Positions 28,108-38,690 of a DNA stretch of 64,000 bases are shown in pieces. Every line of letters starts with the position of its first letter. The stretch's first letter is position 1. Position numbers and translations under genes: made by a program. Source of the DNA: Anomaloglossus baeobatrachus (Eukaryota; Chordata; Amphibia; Anura; Aromobatidae); contig NC_134364.1 of assembly GCF_048569485.1 (NCBI RefSeq), positions 130,487,089-130,551,088 of the forward strand, given 5' to 3'. The notes under the pieces were generated by a model. That model saw only the letters and a program-made list of their open reading frames with translations. It was not told the DNA's origin and ran no database searches.

Positions 28108-29088
28108 GTGAGTACAGTCTATTACTCTCTGTTATCAGCCTCTTCAGGTTAGTCTCGTGGTCTCTATATGTAGCTGATAGTGATCGGGGTGGGGGGGTAT
28201 AGGACAGGTGAGTGCAGTCTATTGCTCTCTGTTATCAGCCTCTTCAGGTTAGTCTGGTGGTCTCTATATGTAGCTGATAGTGATCGGGGTGGGGGTGTAG
28301 GACAGGTGAGTGCAGTCTATTGCTCTCTGTTATCAGCCTCTTCAGGTTAGTCTCGTGGTCTCTATATGTAGCTGATAGTGATCGGGGTGGGGGGTGTAGG
28401 ACCGGTGAGTACAGTCTATTGCTCTCTGTCATCAGCCTCTTCAGGTTAGTCTCGTGGTCTCTATATGTAGCTGATAGTGATCGGGGTGGGGGGTGTAGGA
28501 CCGGTGAGTACAGTCTATTGCTCTCTGTCATCAGCCTCTTCAGGTTAGTCTCCTGGTCTGTATATGTAGCTGATAGTGATCGGGGTGGGGGTGTAGGACA
28601 GGTGAGTGCAGTCTATTGCTCTCTGTTATCAGCCTCTTCGGGTTTGTCTCGTGGTCTCTATATGTAGCTGATAGTGATCGGGGTGGGGGGTGTAGGACCG
28701 GTGAGTACAGTCTATTGCTCTCTGTTATCAGCCTCTTCGGGTTTGTCTCGTGGTCTCTATATGTAGCTGATAGTGATCGGGGTGTAGGACTGGTGAGTGC
28801 AGTCTATTGCTCTCTGTTATCAGCCTCTTCAGGTTAGTCTGGTGGTCTCTATATGTAGCTGATAGTGATCGGGGTGGGGACTGTAGGACAGGTGAGTGCA
28901 GTCTATTGCTCTCTGTTATCAGCCTCTTCAGGTTAGTCTGGTGGTCTCTATATGTAGCTGATAGTGATCGGGGTGGGGGTGTAGGACTGGTGAGTGCAGT
29001 CTATTGCTCTCTGTTATCAGCCTCTTCAGGTTAGTCTGGTGGTCTCTATATGTAGCTGATAGTGATCGGGGTGGGTGGTGTAGGACCG
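28108..29088. repeat. Long-unit block 5
   Basis: About ten long units. It includes the CTTCGGGTTTGTCTCG form that is also found in the higher-order repeats near 2285, 7695 and 15263. Confidence 0.95.
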
Positions 29089-29632
29089 GTGACTACAATC
29101 TATTACTCCCTGTTATCAGCCATTACTGGGGGAGGAGACTGTAGGACAGGTCACTGCAATCTATTACTCCCTGTTATCAACCATTACTGGGGAGGAGACT
29201 GCAGGACAGGTGACTACAATCTATTACTTCCTGTTATCAGCCATTGCTGGGGGAGGAAACTGTAGGACAGGTCACTGCAATCTATTACTCCCTGTTATCA
29301 GCCATTACTGGGGAAGAGACTGCAGGACAGGTGACTACAATCTATTACTCCCTGTTATCAGCCATTACTTGGGAGGAGACTGTAGGACAGGTGACTACAA
29401 TCCATTACTCTCTGTTATCAGCCATTACTGGGTGATGAGACTGTAGGACAGGTGACTACAATCTGCTACTCCCTGTTATCAGCCATTACTGGGGAGGAGA
29501 CTGTAGGACAGGTGACTACAATCTATTACTCCCTGTTATCAGCCATTTCTGGGGAGGAGACTGTAGGACAGGTGACTACAATCTATAACTCCCTGTTATC
29601 AGCCATTACTGGGGGAGGAGACTGTAGGACAG
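29089..29632. repeat. Short-unit block 6
   Basis: About nine short units. This is the last short block before the unique region. Confidence 0.95.
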
Positions 29633-32600
29633 GTGAGTACAGTCTATTACTCTCTGTTATCAGCCTCTTCAGGTTAGTCTCGTGGTCTCTATATGTAGCT
29701 GATAGTGATCGGGGTGGGGGGGTATAGGACAGGTGAGTGCAGTCTATTGCTCTCTGTTATCAGCCTCTTCAGGTTAGTCTGGTGGTCTCTATATGTAGCT
29801 GATAGTGATCGGGGTGGGGGTGTAGGACAGGTGAGTGCAGTCTATTGCTCTCTGTTATCAGCCTCTTCAGGTTAGTCTGGTGGTCTCTATATGTAGCTGA
29901 TAGTGATCGGGGTGGGGGGTGTAGGACCGGTGAGTGCAGTCTATTGCTCTCTGTTATCAGCCTCTTCGGGTTTGTCTCGTGGTCTCTATATGTAGCTGAT
30001 AGTGATCGGGGTGGGGGTGTAGGACAGGTGAGTGCAGTCTATTGCTCTCTGTTATCAGCCTCTTCAGGTTAGTCTCGTGGTCTGTATATGTAGCTGTTAG
30101 TGATCGGGGTGGGGGTGTAGGACCGGTGAGTGCAGTCTATTCCTCTCTGTTATCAGCCTCTTCAGGTTAGTCTGGTGGTCTCTATATGTAGCTGATAGTG
30201 ATCGGGGTGGGGGGTGTAGGACCGGTGAGTGCAGTCTATTGCTCTCTTTTATCAGCCTCTTCAGGTTAGTCTGGTGGTCTCTATATGTAGCTGATAGTGA
30301 TCGGGGTGGGGGGTGTAGGACCGGTGAGTACAGTCTATTACTCCCTGTTATCAGCCTCTTCAGGTTAGTCTGGTGGTCTCTATATGTAGCTGATAGTGAT
30401 CGGGGTGGGGGGTGTAGGACAGGTGAGTGCAGTCTATTGCTCTCTTTTATCAGCCTCTTCAGGTTAGTCTGGTGGTCTCTATATGTAGCTGATAGTGATC
30501 GGGGTGGGGGTGTAGGACCGGTGAGTACAGTCTATTGCTCTCTGTTATCAGCCTCTTCAGGTTAGTCTGGTGGTCTCTATATGTAGCTGATAGTGATCGG
30601 GGTGGGTGTGTAGGACCGGTGAGTACAGTCTATTGCTCTCTGTTATCAGCCTCTTCAGGTTAGTCTGGTGGTCTCTATATGTAGCTGATAGTGATCGGGG
30701 TGGGGGGTGTAGGACCGGTGAGTGCAGTCTATTGCTCTCTGTTATCAGCCTCTTCAGGTTAGTCTGGTGGTCTCTATATGTAGCTGATAGTGATCGGGGT
30801 GGGTGTGTAGGACCGGTGAGTACAGTCTATTGCTCTCTGTTATCAGCCTCTTCAGGTTAGTCTCGTGGTCTCTATATGTAGCTGATAGTGATTGGGGTGG
30901 GGAGTGTAGGACAGGTGAGTGCAGTCTATTGCTCTCTGTTATCAGCCTCTTCAGGTTAGTCTGGTGGTCTCTATATGTAGCTGATAGTGATCGGGGTGGG
31001 GGGTGTAGGACCGGTGAGTGCAGTCTATTGCTCTCTGTTATCAGCCTCTTCAGGTTAGTCTGGTGGTCTCTATATGTAGCTGATAGTGATCGGGGTGGGG
31101 GGTGTAGGACAGGTGAGTGCAGTCTAGTGCTCTCTGTTATCAGCCTCTTCAGGTTAGTCTGGTGGTCTCTATATGTAGCTGATAGTGATCGGGGTGGGGG
31201 TGTAGGACCGGTGAGTACAGTCTATTACTCTCTGTTATCAGCCTCTTCAGGTTAGTCTGGTGGTCTCTATATGTAGCTAATAGTGATCGGGGTGGGGGGT
31301 GTAGGACAGGTGAGTGCAGTCTATTGCTCTCTGTTATCAGCCTCTTCAGGTTAGTCTGGTGGTCTCTATATGTAGCTGATAGTGATCGGGGTGGGGGGTG
31401 TAGGACAGGTGAGTGCAGTCTATTGCTCTCTGTTATCAGCCTCTTCAGGTTAGGCTGGTGGTCTCTATATGTAGCTGATAGTGATCGGGGTGGGGGTGTA
31501 GGACTGGTGAGTGCAGTCTATTGCTCTCTGTTATCAGCCTCTTCAGGTTAGTCTGGTGGTCTCTATATGTAGCTGATAGTGATCGGGGTGGGGGGTGTAG
31601 GACCGGTGAGTGCAGTCTATTACTCCCTGTTATCAGCCTCTTCAGGTTAGTCTGGTGGTCTCTATATGTAGCTGATAGTGATCGGGGTGGGGGTGTAGGA
31701 CAGGTGAGTGCAGTCTATTGCTCTCTATTATCAGCCTCTTCAGGTTAGTCTGGTGGTCTCTATATGTAGCTGATAGTGATCGGGGTGGGGTGTGTAGGAC
31801 AGGTGAGTGCAGTCTATTGCTCTCTGTTATCAGCCTCTTCAGGTTAGTCTGGTGGTCTCTATATGTAGCTGATAGTGATCGGGGTGGGGGGTGTAGGACA
31901 GGTGAGTGCAGTCTATTGCTCTCTGTTATCAGCCTCTTCAGGTTAGTCTCGTGGTCTGTATATGTAGCTGATAGTGATCGGGGTGGGGGGTGTAGGACAG
32001 GTGAGTGCAGTCTATTGCTCTCTGTTATCAGCCTCTTCAGGTTAGTCTGGTGGTCTCTATATGTAGCTGATAGTGATCGGGGTGGGGGGTGTAGGACCGG
32101 TGAGTGCAGTCTATTACTCCCTGTTATCAGCCTCTTCAGGTTAGTCTGGTGGTCTCTATATGTAGCTGATAGTGATCGGGGTGGGGGGTGTAGGACAGGT
32201 GAGTGCAGTCTATTGCTCTCTATTATCAGCCTCTTCAGGTTAGTCTGGTGGTCTCTATATGTAGCTGATAGTGATCGGGGTAGGTGTGTAAGACAGGTGA
32301 GTGCAGTCTATTGCTCTCTGTTATCAGCCTCTTCAGGTTAGTCTCGTGGTCTCTATATGTAGCTGATAGTGATCGGGGTGGGGGGTGTAGGACAGGTGAG
32401 TGCAGTCTATTGCTCTCTGTTATCAGCCTCTTCAGGTTAGTCTGGTGGTCTCTATATGTAGCTGATAGTGATCGGGGTGGGGGGTGTAGGACAGGTGAGT
32501 GCAGTCTATTGCTCTCTGTTATCAGCCTCTTCAGGTTAGTCTGGTGGTCTCTATATGTAGCTGATAGTGATCGGGGTGGGGGGTGTAGGACAGGTGAGTG

Positions 32601-33373
32601 CAGTCTATTGCTCTCTGTTATCAGCCTCTTCAGGTTAGTCTCGTGGTCTCTATATGTAGCTGATAGTGATCGGGGTGGGGGGTGTAGGACAGGTGAGTGC
32701 AGTCTATTGCTCTCTGTTATCAGCCTCTTCAGGTTAGTCTGGTGGTCTCTATATGTAGCTGATAGTGATCGGGGTGGGGGTGTAGGACAGGTGAGTGCAG
32801 TCTATTGCTCTCTGTTATCAGCCTCTTCAGGTTAGTCTGGTGGTCTCTATATGTAGCTGATAGTGATCGGGGTGGGGGGTGTAGGACAGGTGAGTGCAGT
32901 CTATTGCTCTCTGTTATCAGCCTCTTCAGGTTAGTCTGGTGGTCTCTATATGTAGCTGATAGTGATCGGGGTGGGGGTGTAGGACAGGTGAGTGCAGTCT
33001 ATTGCTCTCTGTTATCAGCCTCTTCAGGTTAGTCTGGTGGTCTGTATATGTAGCTGATAGTGATCGGGGTGGGGGGTGTAGGACAGGTGAGTGCAGTCTA
33101 TTGCTCTCTGTTATCAGCCTCTTCAGGTTAGTCTCGTGGTCTGTATATGTAACTGATAGTGATCGGGGTGGGGGTGTAGGACAGGTGAGTGCAGTCTATT
33201 GCTCTCTGTTATCAGCCTCTTCAGGTTAGTCTGGTGGTCTCTATATGTAGCTGATAGTGATCGGGGTGGGGGTGTAGGACAGGTGAGTGCAGTCTATTGC
33301 TCTCTGTTATCAGCCTCTTCAGGTTAGTCTGGTGGTCTCTATATGTAGCTGATAGTGATCGGGGTGGGGGTGT
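29633..33373. repeat. Long-unit block 6, array right end
   Basis: About thirty-eight long units. Several (near 30330, 31620 and 32115) are hybrids with a short-type front (TATTACTCCCTG) and a long-type back. The last copy is cut within its G-run at about 33373, where unique DNA begins. Confidence 0.95.
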
Positions 33374-33430
33374 TGCGAGTTCTATATAAAGCGCAGACTG
33401 AGCAGCAGGAAGAGGAAATCCCGAGCAGCC
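33374..33430 (+). promoter_or_regulatory. Candidate TATA-box core promoter
   Basis: TATATAAAG lies at 33383-33391, directly after the giant array ends. It is followed by GC-richer, purine-rich sequence typical of a 5' leader, and a start site near 33413-33420 would be expected. No coding exon can be tied to it. It may drive a noncoding first exon or be a chance match in unique DNA. Confidence 0.35.
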
Positions 33431-33723
33431 GGGGACAGGCAGGCTGGCGACAGTCGGTCACTCGCCCCACACATTGTTACTGACTATACTGGGAGGGACT
33501 ACAGCTTCCAGCATGCACTGACCCCCGAGCTGTGGGATATAGGAGTATATGGGGTACACAGCGCCGTGTGATCTCTGTGAGGGGTTCACCATCTCTCCGG
33601 GCGGATTATAACATATCCTGGTGATATCAGACGTATCCGCCGAGTAACGTGACGCTCCAGGTGGCAGATAACCTATTCCAGGGGGTATATTACGCCTCTG
33701 GCCGGTGTGTGATTGTCTGATTG
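33431..33723. other. Unique sequence, no gene seen
   Basis: Non-repetitive DNA between the giant array and the Tc1-like transposon. No open frame of note, and apart from the motif above I see nothing in it. It could hold a noncoding first exon. Confidence 0.5.
33498..33516 (+). promoter_or_regulatory. Possible ZNF143/STAF-type motif
   Basis: ACTACAGCTTCCAGCATGC resembles the known vertebrate promoter motif ACTACAAYTCCCAGCATGC with two to three mismatches. It lies ~110 bp after the TATA box. The match alone does not prove binding. Confidence 0.3.
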
Positions 33724-33961
33724 TACAGTGGCATGCAAAAGTTTGGGCACCCCTGGTCAGAAATCACAGTTATTGTGAAGAGTTGCAGAAGTTGAAGATG
33801 GAATGATCTCTACAGGCAGAAAGTCACAGGCACATCCACCGTGTATTATAGGGAGAAACAAAATTATCTTTTACATTTTAAAATTAATAAAAAAGGAAAA
33901 TGAGAGGAAGGAAAAGTCTGTCCCCGCACGGTCAGTACTAGCAGCGCCCCTTAGGGGGGGA

Positions 33962-34072
33962 TCACGGCTTGTAAACGCTTCTTGTAGCGGCCAAGAGTCT
34001 TTCAATTCTTGTTTGAGGGATTTTCCTCCATTCTTCCTTGGAGACATCTTCCAGTTCTGTGAGACTTCTGGC
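33962..34072 (-). pseudogene. Tc1-C transposase C-terminal remnant
   Basis: Encodes LTELEDVSKEEWRKIPQTR followed by IERLL, matching the Tc1 C-terminal pattern NLTELE..C.EEW.KIP..RIERLL. It is separated from the rest of the transposase by the 59-bp array and the nested LTR-like element. After IERLLAA it departs from the family's usual lysine-rich end (KKRLQAVI..KGGSTKY) and stops early. Confidence 0.85.
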
Positions 34073-34935
34073 TCGTCTTGCATGCTGTGCTCTTCCTTGG
34101 AGACGTCTTCCAGTTCTGTGAGATTCCTGGCTTGTCTTCCATGCTCTGCTCTTTCTTGGAGACGACTTGCAGTTCTGTGAGATTCCTGGCTTGTCTTGCA
34201 TGCTCTGCTCTTCCTTGGAGACGTCTTCCAGTTCTGTGAGATTTCTGGCTCGTCTTGCATGCTGTGCTCTTCCTTGGAGACGTCTTCCAGTTCTGTGAGA
34301 TTCCTGACTCGTCTTGCATGCTCTGCTCTTCCTTGGAGACGTCTTGCAGTTCTGTGAGATTCCTGGCTTGTCTTGCATGCTCTGCTCTTCCTTGGAGATG
34401 TCTTGCAGCTCTGTGAGATTCCTGGCTCGTCTTGCATGCTCTGCTTTTCCTTGGAGATGTCTTCCAGTTCTGTGAGATTCCTGGCTTGTCTTGCATGCTC
34501 TGCTTTTCCTTGGAGAAGTCTTCCAGCTCTGTGAGATTTCTGGCTCGTCTTGCATGCTCTGCTCTTCCTTGGAGATGTCTTCCAGTTCTGTGAGATTCCT
34601 GGCTCGTCTTGCATGCTCTGCTCTTCCTTGGAGACGTCTTGCAGGTCTGTTAGATTCCTGACTCGTCTTGCATGTACTACTCTTCCTTGGAGACATCTGC
34701 CAGTTCTGTAAGATTCTGGGCTTTTCTTGCATGCGCTGTTCTTCCTTGGAGATGTCTTCCACCTCCTGAGATTCCTGCTCGTCTTCCAGTTCTGTGAGAT
34801 TCCTGGTTGTCTAGCATGCTGTGCTCTTCCTTGGAGACGTCTTCCATCTTTGTGAGGTTCCTGGCTCTTCTTGCATGTACTGCTCTTCCTTGGAGACATT
34901 TACCAGTTCTGTAGATTCCTGCCTCTTTTTGCATG
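34020..34935. repeat. 59-bp minisatellite derived from transposase codons, left half
   Basis: About fifteen copies of a 59-bp unit (CTTGGAGACGTCTTCCAG .. TTCTGTGAGATTCCTGG .. CTTGCATGCTCTGC). Read on the minus strand, one unit encodes HARRARNLTELEDVSKEEQ, the transposase C-terminal segment amplified in place. Because 59 is not a multiple of 3, the frame rotates, which explains the long but meaningless open frames here. Confidence 0.93.
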
Positions 34936-37212
34936 TGTAGCGCCCCACGGGGCAGGTGGTTAACCTACTCGTCGCCGGGCCGTTGACTGTCGTTGTCAGG
35001 GGCGGCCTAGCCCGGCTCCATTGCCCCGAGGCGTACAGAAGATGGCTAGGGAAGGATGATGGGGGTAGTAGTGAGGTGAATGTCGTGACGCCACCTGTGG
35101 TATGCAGCCAAGGGAATGGGCCGCCGCTGCTGTCACTGTCCTCCGGGGCAGATGGTAGTGTGACGCCCTGGCCGGGCCAGGTAGTCACAGATATACCCCC
35201 GCACTACACCAGTCCCCTAACAAGGTGACAGCAGCCAAACAAACCCTAGTCACCCCCCTCAGTGCTTGATGGACACACCAGGGGGCGGAGCCAGGCGGAT
35301 GGACACGCCCACCGATGAGTTCGGATGGCCTGGGGCGGGAAAAGTAGTGAGATGAGTTTAGGAGGTGAAGTAAGGTGGAAGCAGGCCTGTGTGTCAGGTC
35401 TGCAACTAACTGACAGGTACCAGGGTAGGAGCCGGGGCACCTTTGGCTACGAGGCAGACGAATGCCTCTGCCTGCAAGAGCCGGGAAGACGGCTCGGTGG
35501 AACCGTGGTGGACCGGGACAGGGTAGTGGCCCGTCGGTACCGACCCGGGGAACCGACTCGGAAACCGGAGCACAAAGGGGGGTATTCAGAGCCTGAAGCT
35601 AGGTCCAGAAGCTACTGGGGGCTAGCTAATTAACTGATTGTGGCCAGGACTATAGGTTCTGTCCCACCCAAAGTGCCGACTGAAGACAAACAGCCCAACG
35701 AGGGGGATAGAAAGCCACCACTACGGCAGAGAGATCCCTCGGGGCAGCGTCTGCGGGCAAAGGGCTCCTTAGGCGACCACAAGCCGGGGAGTGGACTCCT
35801 GTAGTTGCAAGCGCAGGTAGTCCACCATCACACAAACGGTGCAGGAGAAAGGCAGAGACCACCAACCGGGTGGGGGACCAGACTGCAGCCGGCTGCGGGC
35901 ACCGACCACCATCACCTTGGTTTACCAGAGACTTGTGTGTGTTACTAATCGTGAGTACATCAGTGCCCTCCAGCCGCCCATCTCCCTGCACCGCCCAACT
36001 CTCCCCAACGGGTCCCGGGGCCATCATCCCTACCGACGGAGGGGTTAACATCTTACTGCGCAACATCTCCCCCGGGTGCCCCGTAACTGCAGCGGTGGTG
36101 CCCACCTTCACCACAACCCGTGGGTGGCGTCACAAACTCAAACACGGCTCCGACTGTACACCTACGTCCCCCCCAAACCGTCAACCGCTTTTAAATCAGA
36201 GTGACCGTGGACCCCCGGGTCCGGAGACCCTCGAGCCACCCACTGAAGGCCCGGACCCGAGCGGCTCGCTACTGCCGAGCACGGGGCGACACAGTAGTAG
36301 CAGCTATAGATGATATTGCTCCCCACAGGTAGAGCGGGCCCCAGGGAGGATGATGATGGGAGTAGTGATAGCGGCTGGGAACAGCAGTACGGGTACTAGT
36401 CAGAGTCTATGGCTGCTGCGGCTCCAGGTTGTTTCCTCACTTTTGTTAGATGCACCCAGATAATACCGGTCACTTGCTATGATGGGCTCCGTCTAACCCG
36501 AATCCCTTCAGAGATCAGTCCGGTTTGGTGTTCGGTGGGTTTCTCCTTGTAACGCCTGTCTGTGGAACCCCTGGCTTGAAGCTACGAGGGGACCCTGGTT
36601 TTCACGAGTAGTACTCTTGTCCCTATCTGCAGGTGCCGCGGTTCTGATGTGGGGTCTGAAGTTATCCAAGGCCCCGGATCCTCTCTGGCACTGTGCTGTC
36701 AGGCGCTGTGTGGCCAGGGAAGCTTGAAACTTTCCCCATCCAGGCATATTCTGGAAAACCAACGTGAAGTATGATCTTCCCTAGGGTCCTGCCGCCCTGT
36801 GTGGTGTTGATTCCGTGGGGAGCAGAGATCCCTCTCCACACGGCAACCGTGTGAACTTCTCCTCCTTCCCACCGGGGCATCTGTAGATGCGACTGCTCCG
36901 CTGCTCTCCTGCTGGAGAACTCACTGTTGTGGAGGCTCCTGGCTCCCTCTGCTGGCTGCACCTACCCCTCCCAGGTCCTAAGCTAGTGGGACTGGGGCCC
37001 CTGCTGAGGGCATCCTATAAATGCTTTCTCTGTCGGCGACCCCTTGATTACCCGACCCTAGCCCAGTCCCCAGTGGGAACAGGGCAACCTGGCGTGTATT
37101 TGAGTGTGTAATGTGGTGAAATCGGGACTGACCTCTTCAGGATCCGAATTTAGCATTACACCCAATGTTGAGTGCAATACTCTGTGGCGACTGAAGCCTC
37201 AGGGGCGCCACA
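34936..37212. mobile_element. LTR-like element nested in the minisatellite (fossil)
   Basis: Starts TGTAGCGCCCC and ends GGGGCGCCACA, giving TG..CA ends that are near inverses, and is flanked by CATG on both sides (34932-34935 and 37213-37216), a 4-bp target duplication. The part to ~36293 ends GGGGCGACACA and reads like an LTR on the plus strand. The part from ~36294 read from its right end (TGTGGCGCCCCTGAGG) looks like another LTR end on the minus strand, so this may be two LTR pieces head to head. No gag or pol is recognisable. It inserted after the minisatellite had formed, because array copies lie on both sides. Confidence 0.6.
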
Positions 37213-38690
37213 CATGCACTACTTTTCCTTGGAGACGTCTTTCACTTCTGTGAGATTCCTGCTCGTCTTACAGTTCTGTGAGATTCCTGCTCGTCTTACA
37301 GTTCTGTGAGATTCCTGCTCGTCTTACAGTTCTGTGAGATTCCTGCTCGTCTTGCATGCGCTGCTCTTCATTGGAAATGTCATGCAGTTTTTTGAGCTTT
37401 TTGCCTCGTCTTTCTGTTTTGTGAGATTCCTCGTCGTCTTGCATGCACTGCTCGTCCTTGGAGACATCTTGCAGTTCTGTGAGATTCCTCGTCGTCTTGC
37501 ATGCACTGCTCATCCATGGAGACGTCTTCCTGTTCTGTGAGATTCCTGGTCGTCTTGCATGCACTGCTCATCCATGGAGACGTCTTCCTGTTCTGTGAGA
37601 TTCCTGGCTCATCTTGCATGCACTGCTCATCCATGGAGACGTCTTCCTGTTCTGTGAGATTCCTGGTCGTCTTGCATGCACTGCTCATCCATGGAGACAT
37701 CTTCCCGTTCTGTGAGATTCCTGGTCGTCTTGCATGCACTGCTCATCCATGGAGACATCTTCCCGTTCTGTGAGGTTTTTGGGTCGTCTTGCATGCACTG
37801 CTCGTCCTTGGAGACATCTTGCAGTTCTGTGAGATTCCTGGCTCATCTTGCATGCACTGCTCATCCATGGAGACGTCTTCCTGTTCTGTGAGATTCCTGG
37901 TCGTCTTGCATGCACTGCTCATCCATGGAGACGTCTTCCTGTTCTGTGAGATTCCTGGTCATCTTGCATGCACTGCTCATCCATGGAGACGTCTTCCTGT
38001 TCTGTGAGATTCCTGGTCGTCTTGCATGCACTGCTCATCCATGGAGACGTCTTCCAGTTCTGTGAGATTCCTGGCTCATCTTGCATGCACTGCTCATCCA
38101 TGGAGACGTCTTCCAGTTCTGTGAGATTCCTGGTCGTCTTGCATGCACTGCTCATCCATGGAGACGTCTTCCTGTTCTGTGAGATTTCTGGTCGTGTTGC
38201 ATGCACTGCTCATCCATGGAGAGGTATTCCCGTTCTGTGAGATTCCTGGTTCGTCTTGCATGCACTGCTCATCCATGGAGACGTCTTCCTGTTCTGTGAG
38301 ATTCCTGGTCGTCTTGCATGCACTGCTCATCCATGGATAGGTATTCCCGTTCTGTGAGATTCCTGGTCATCTTGCATGCACTGCTTATCCATGGAGAGGT
38401 ATTCCCTTTCTGTGAGATTCCTGGTTGTCTTGCATGCACTGCTCATCCATGGATAGGTATTCCCGTTCTGTGAGATTCCTGGTCATCTTGCATGCACTGC
38501 TTATCCATGGAGACGTCTTCCTGTTCTCTGAGATTCCTGGTCGTGTTGCATGCACTGCTTATCCATGGAGAGGTATTCCCGTTCTGTGGGACTTCTGGGT
38601 TGCCTTGCATGCATTGCTCTTCCTTTGAAGACGTCTTCCATTTCTATGAAATTCCTGGTTCATCTTGCATGTGCTGCATTGTAAAACCGT
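37213..38690. repeat. 58-bp minisatellite derived from transposase codons, right half
   Basis: About twenty-five copies of a 58-bp relative of the 59-bp unit, with CTCATCCATGGAGACG in place of CTCTTCCTTGGAGACG and one base fewer at CTGGTCGTC. Near 37245-37345 a 28-bp internal deletion form (TTCTGTGAGATTCCTGCTCG..) is repeated three times. The array is continuous with transposase sequence at ~38690. Confidence 0.93.

Noticed and set aside
418-33229. Dozens of open frames of 60-280 codons, such as the repeated SLLLSVISLFRLVSWSLYVADSDRG
   Set aside because: They follow the 99-bp period, are open on both strands, break wherever a unit loses a base, and match no protein family. They are repeat by-products.
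1-33373. CRISPR-like or other prokaryotic repeat-spacer array
   Set aside because: No unique spacers: the whole unit repeats, and the context is vertebrate.
1-33373. Telomeric or centromeric identity of the array
   Set aside because: No TTAGGG repeats, and unit lengths alone cannot show centromere function. Left unassigned.
33871-34899. 342-codon minus-strand frame with EDVSKEEQSMQDEPGISQ repeats, resembling a coiled-coil protein
   Set aside because: It is the amplified transposase C-terminal segment read through rotating frames, and it ends in Tc1 sequence.
35650-36313. Overlapping open frames of 69-154 codons inside the LTR-like element
   Set aside because: GC-rich chance frames on both strands without gag, pol or env motifs.
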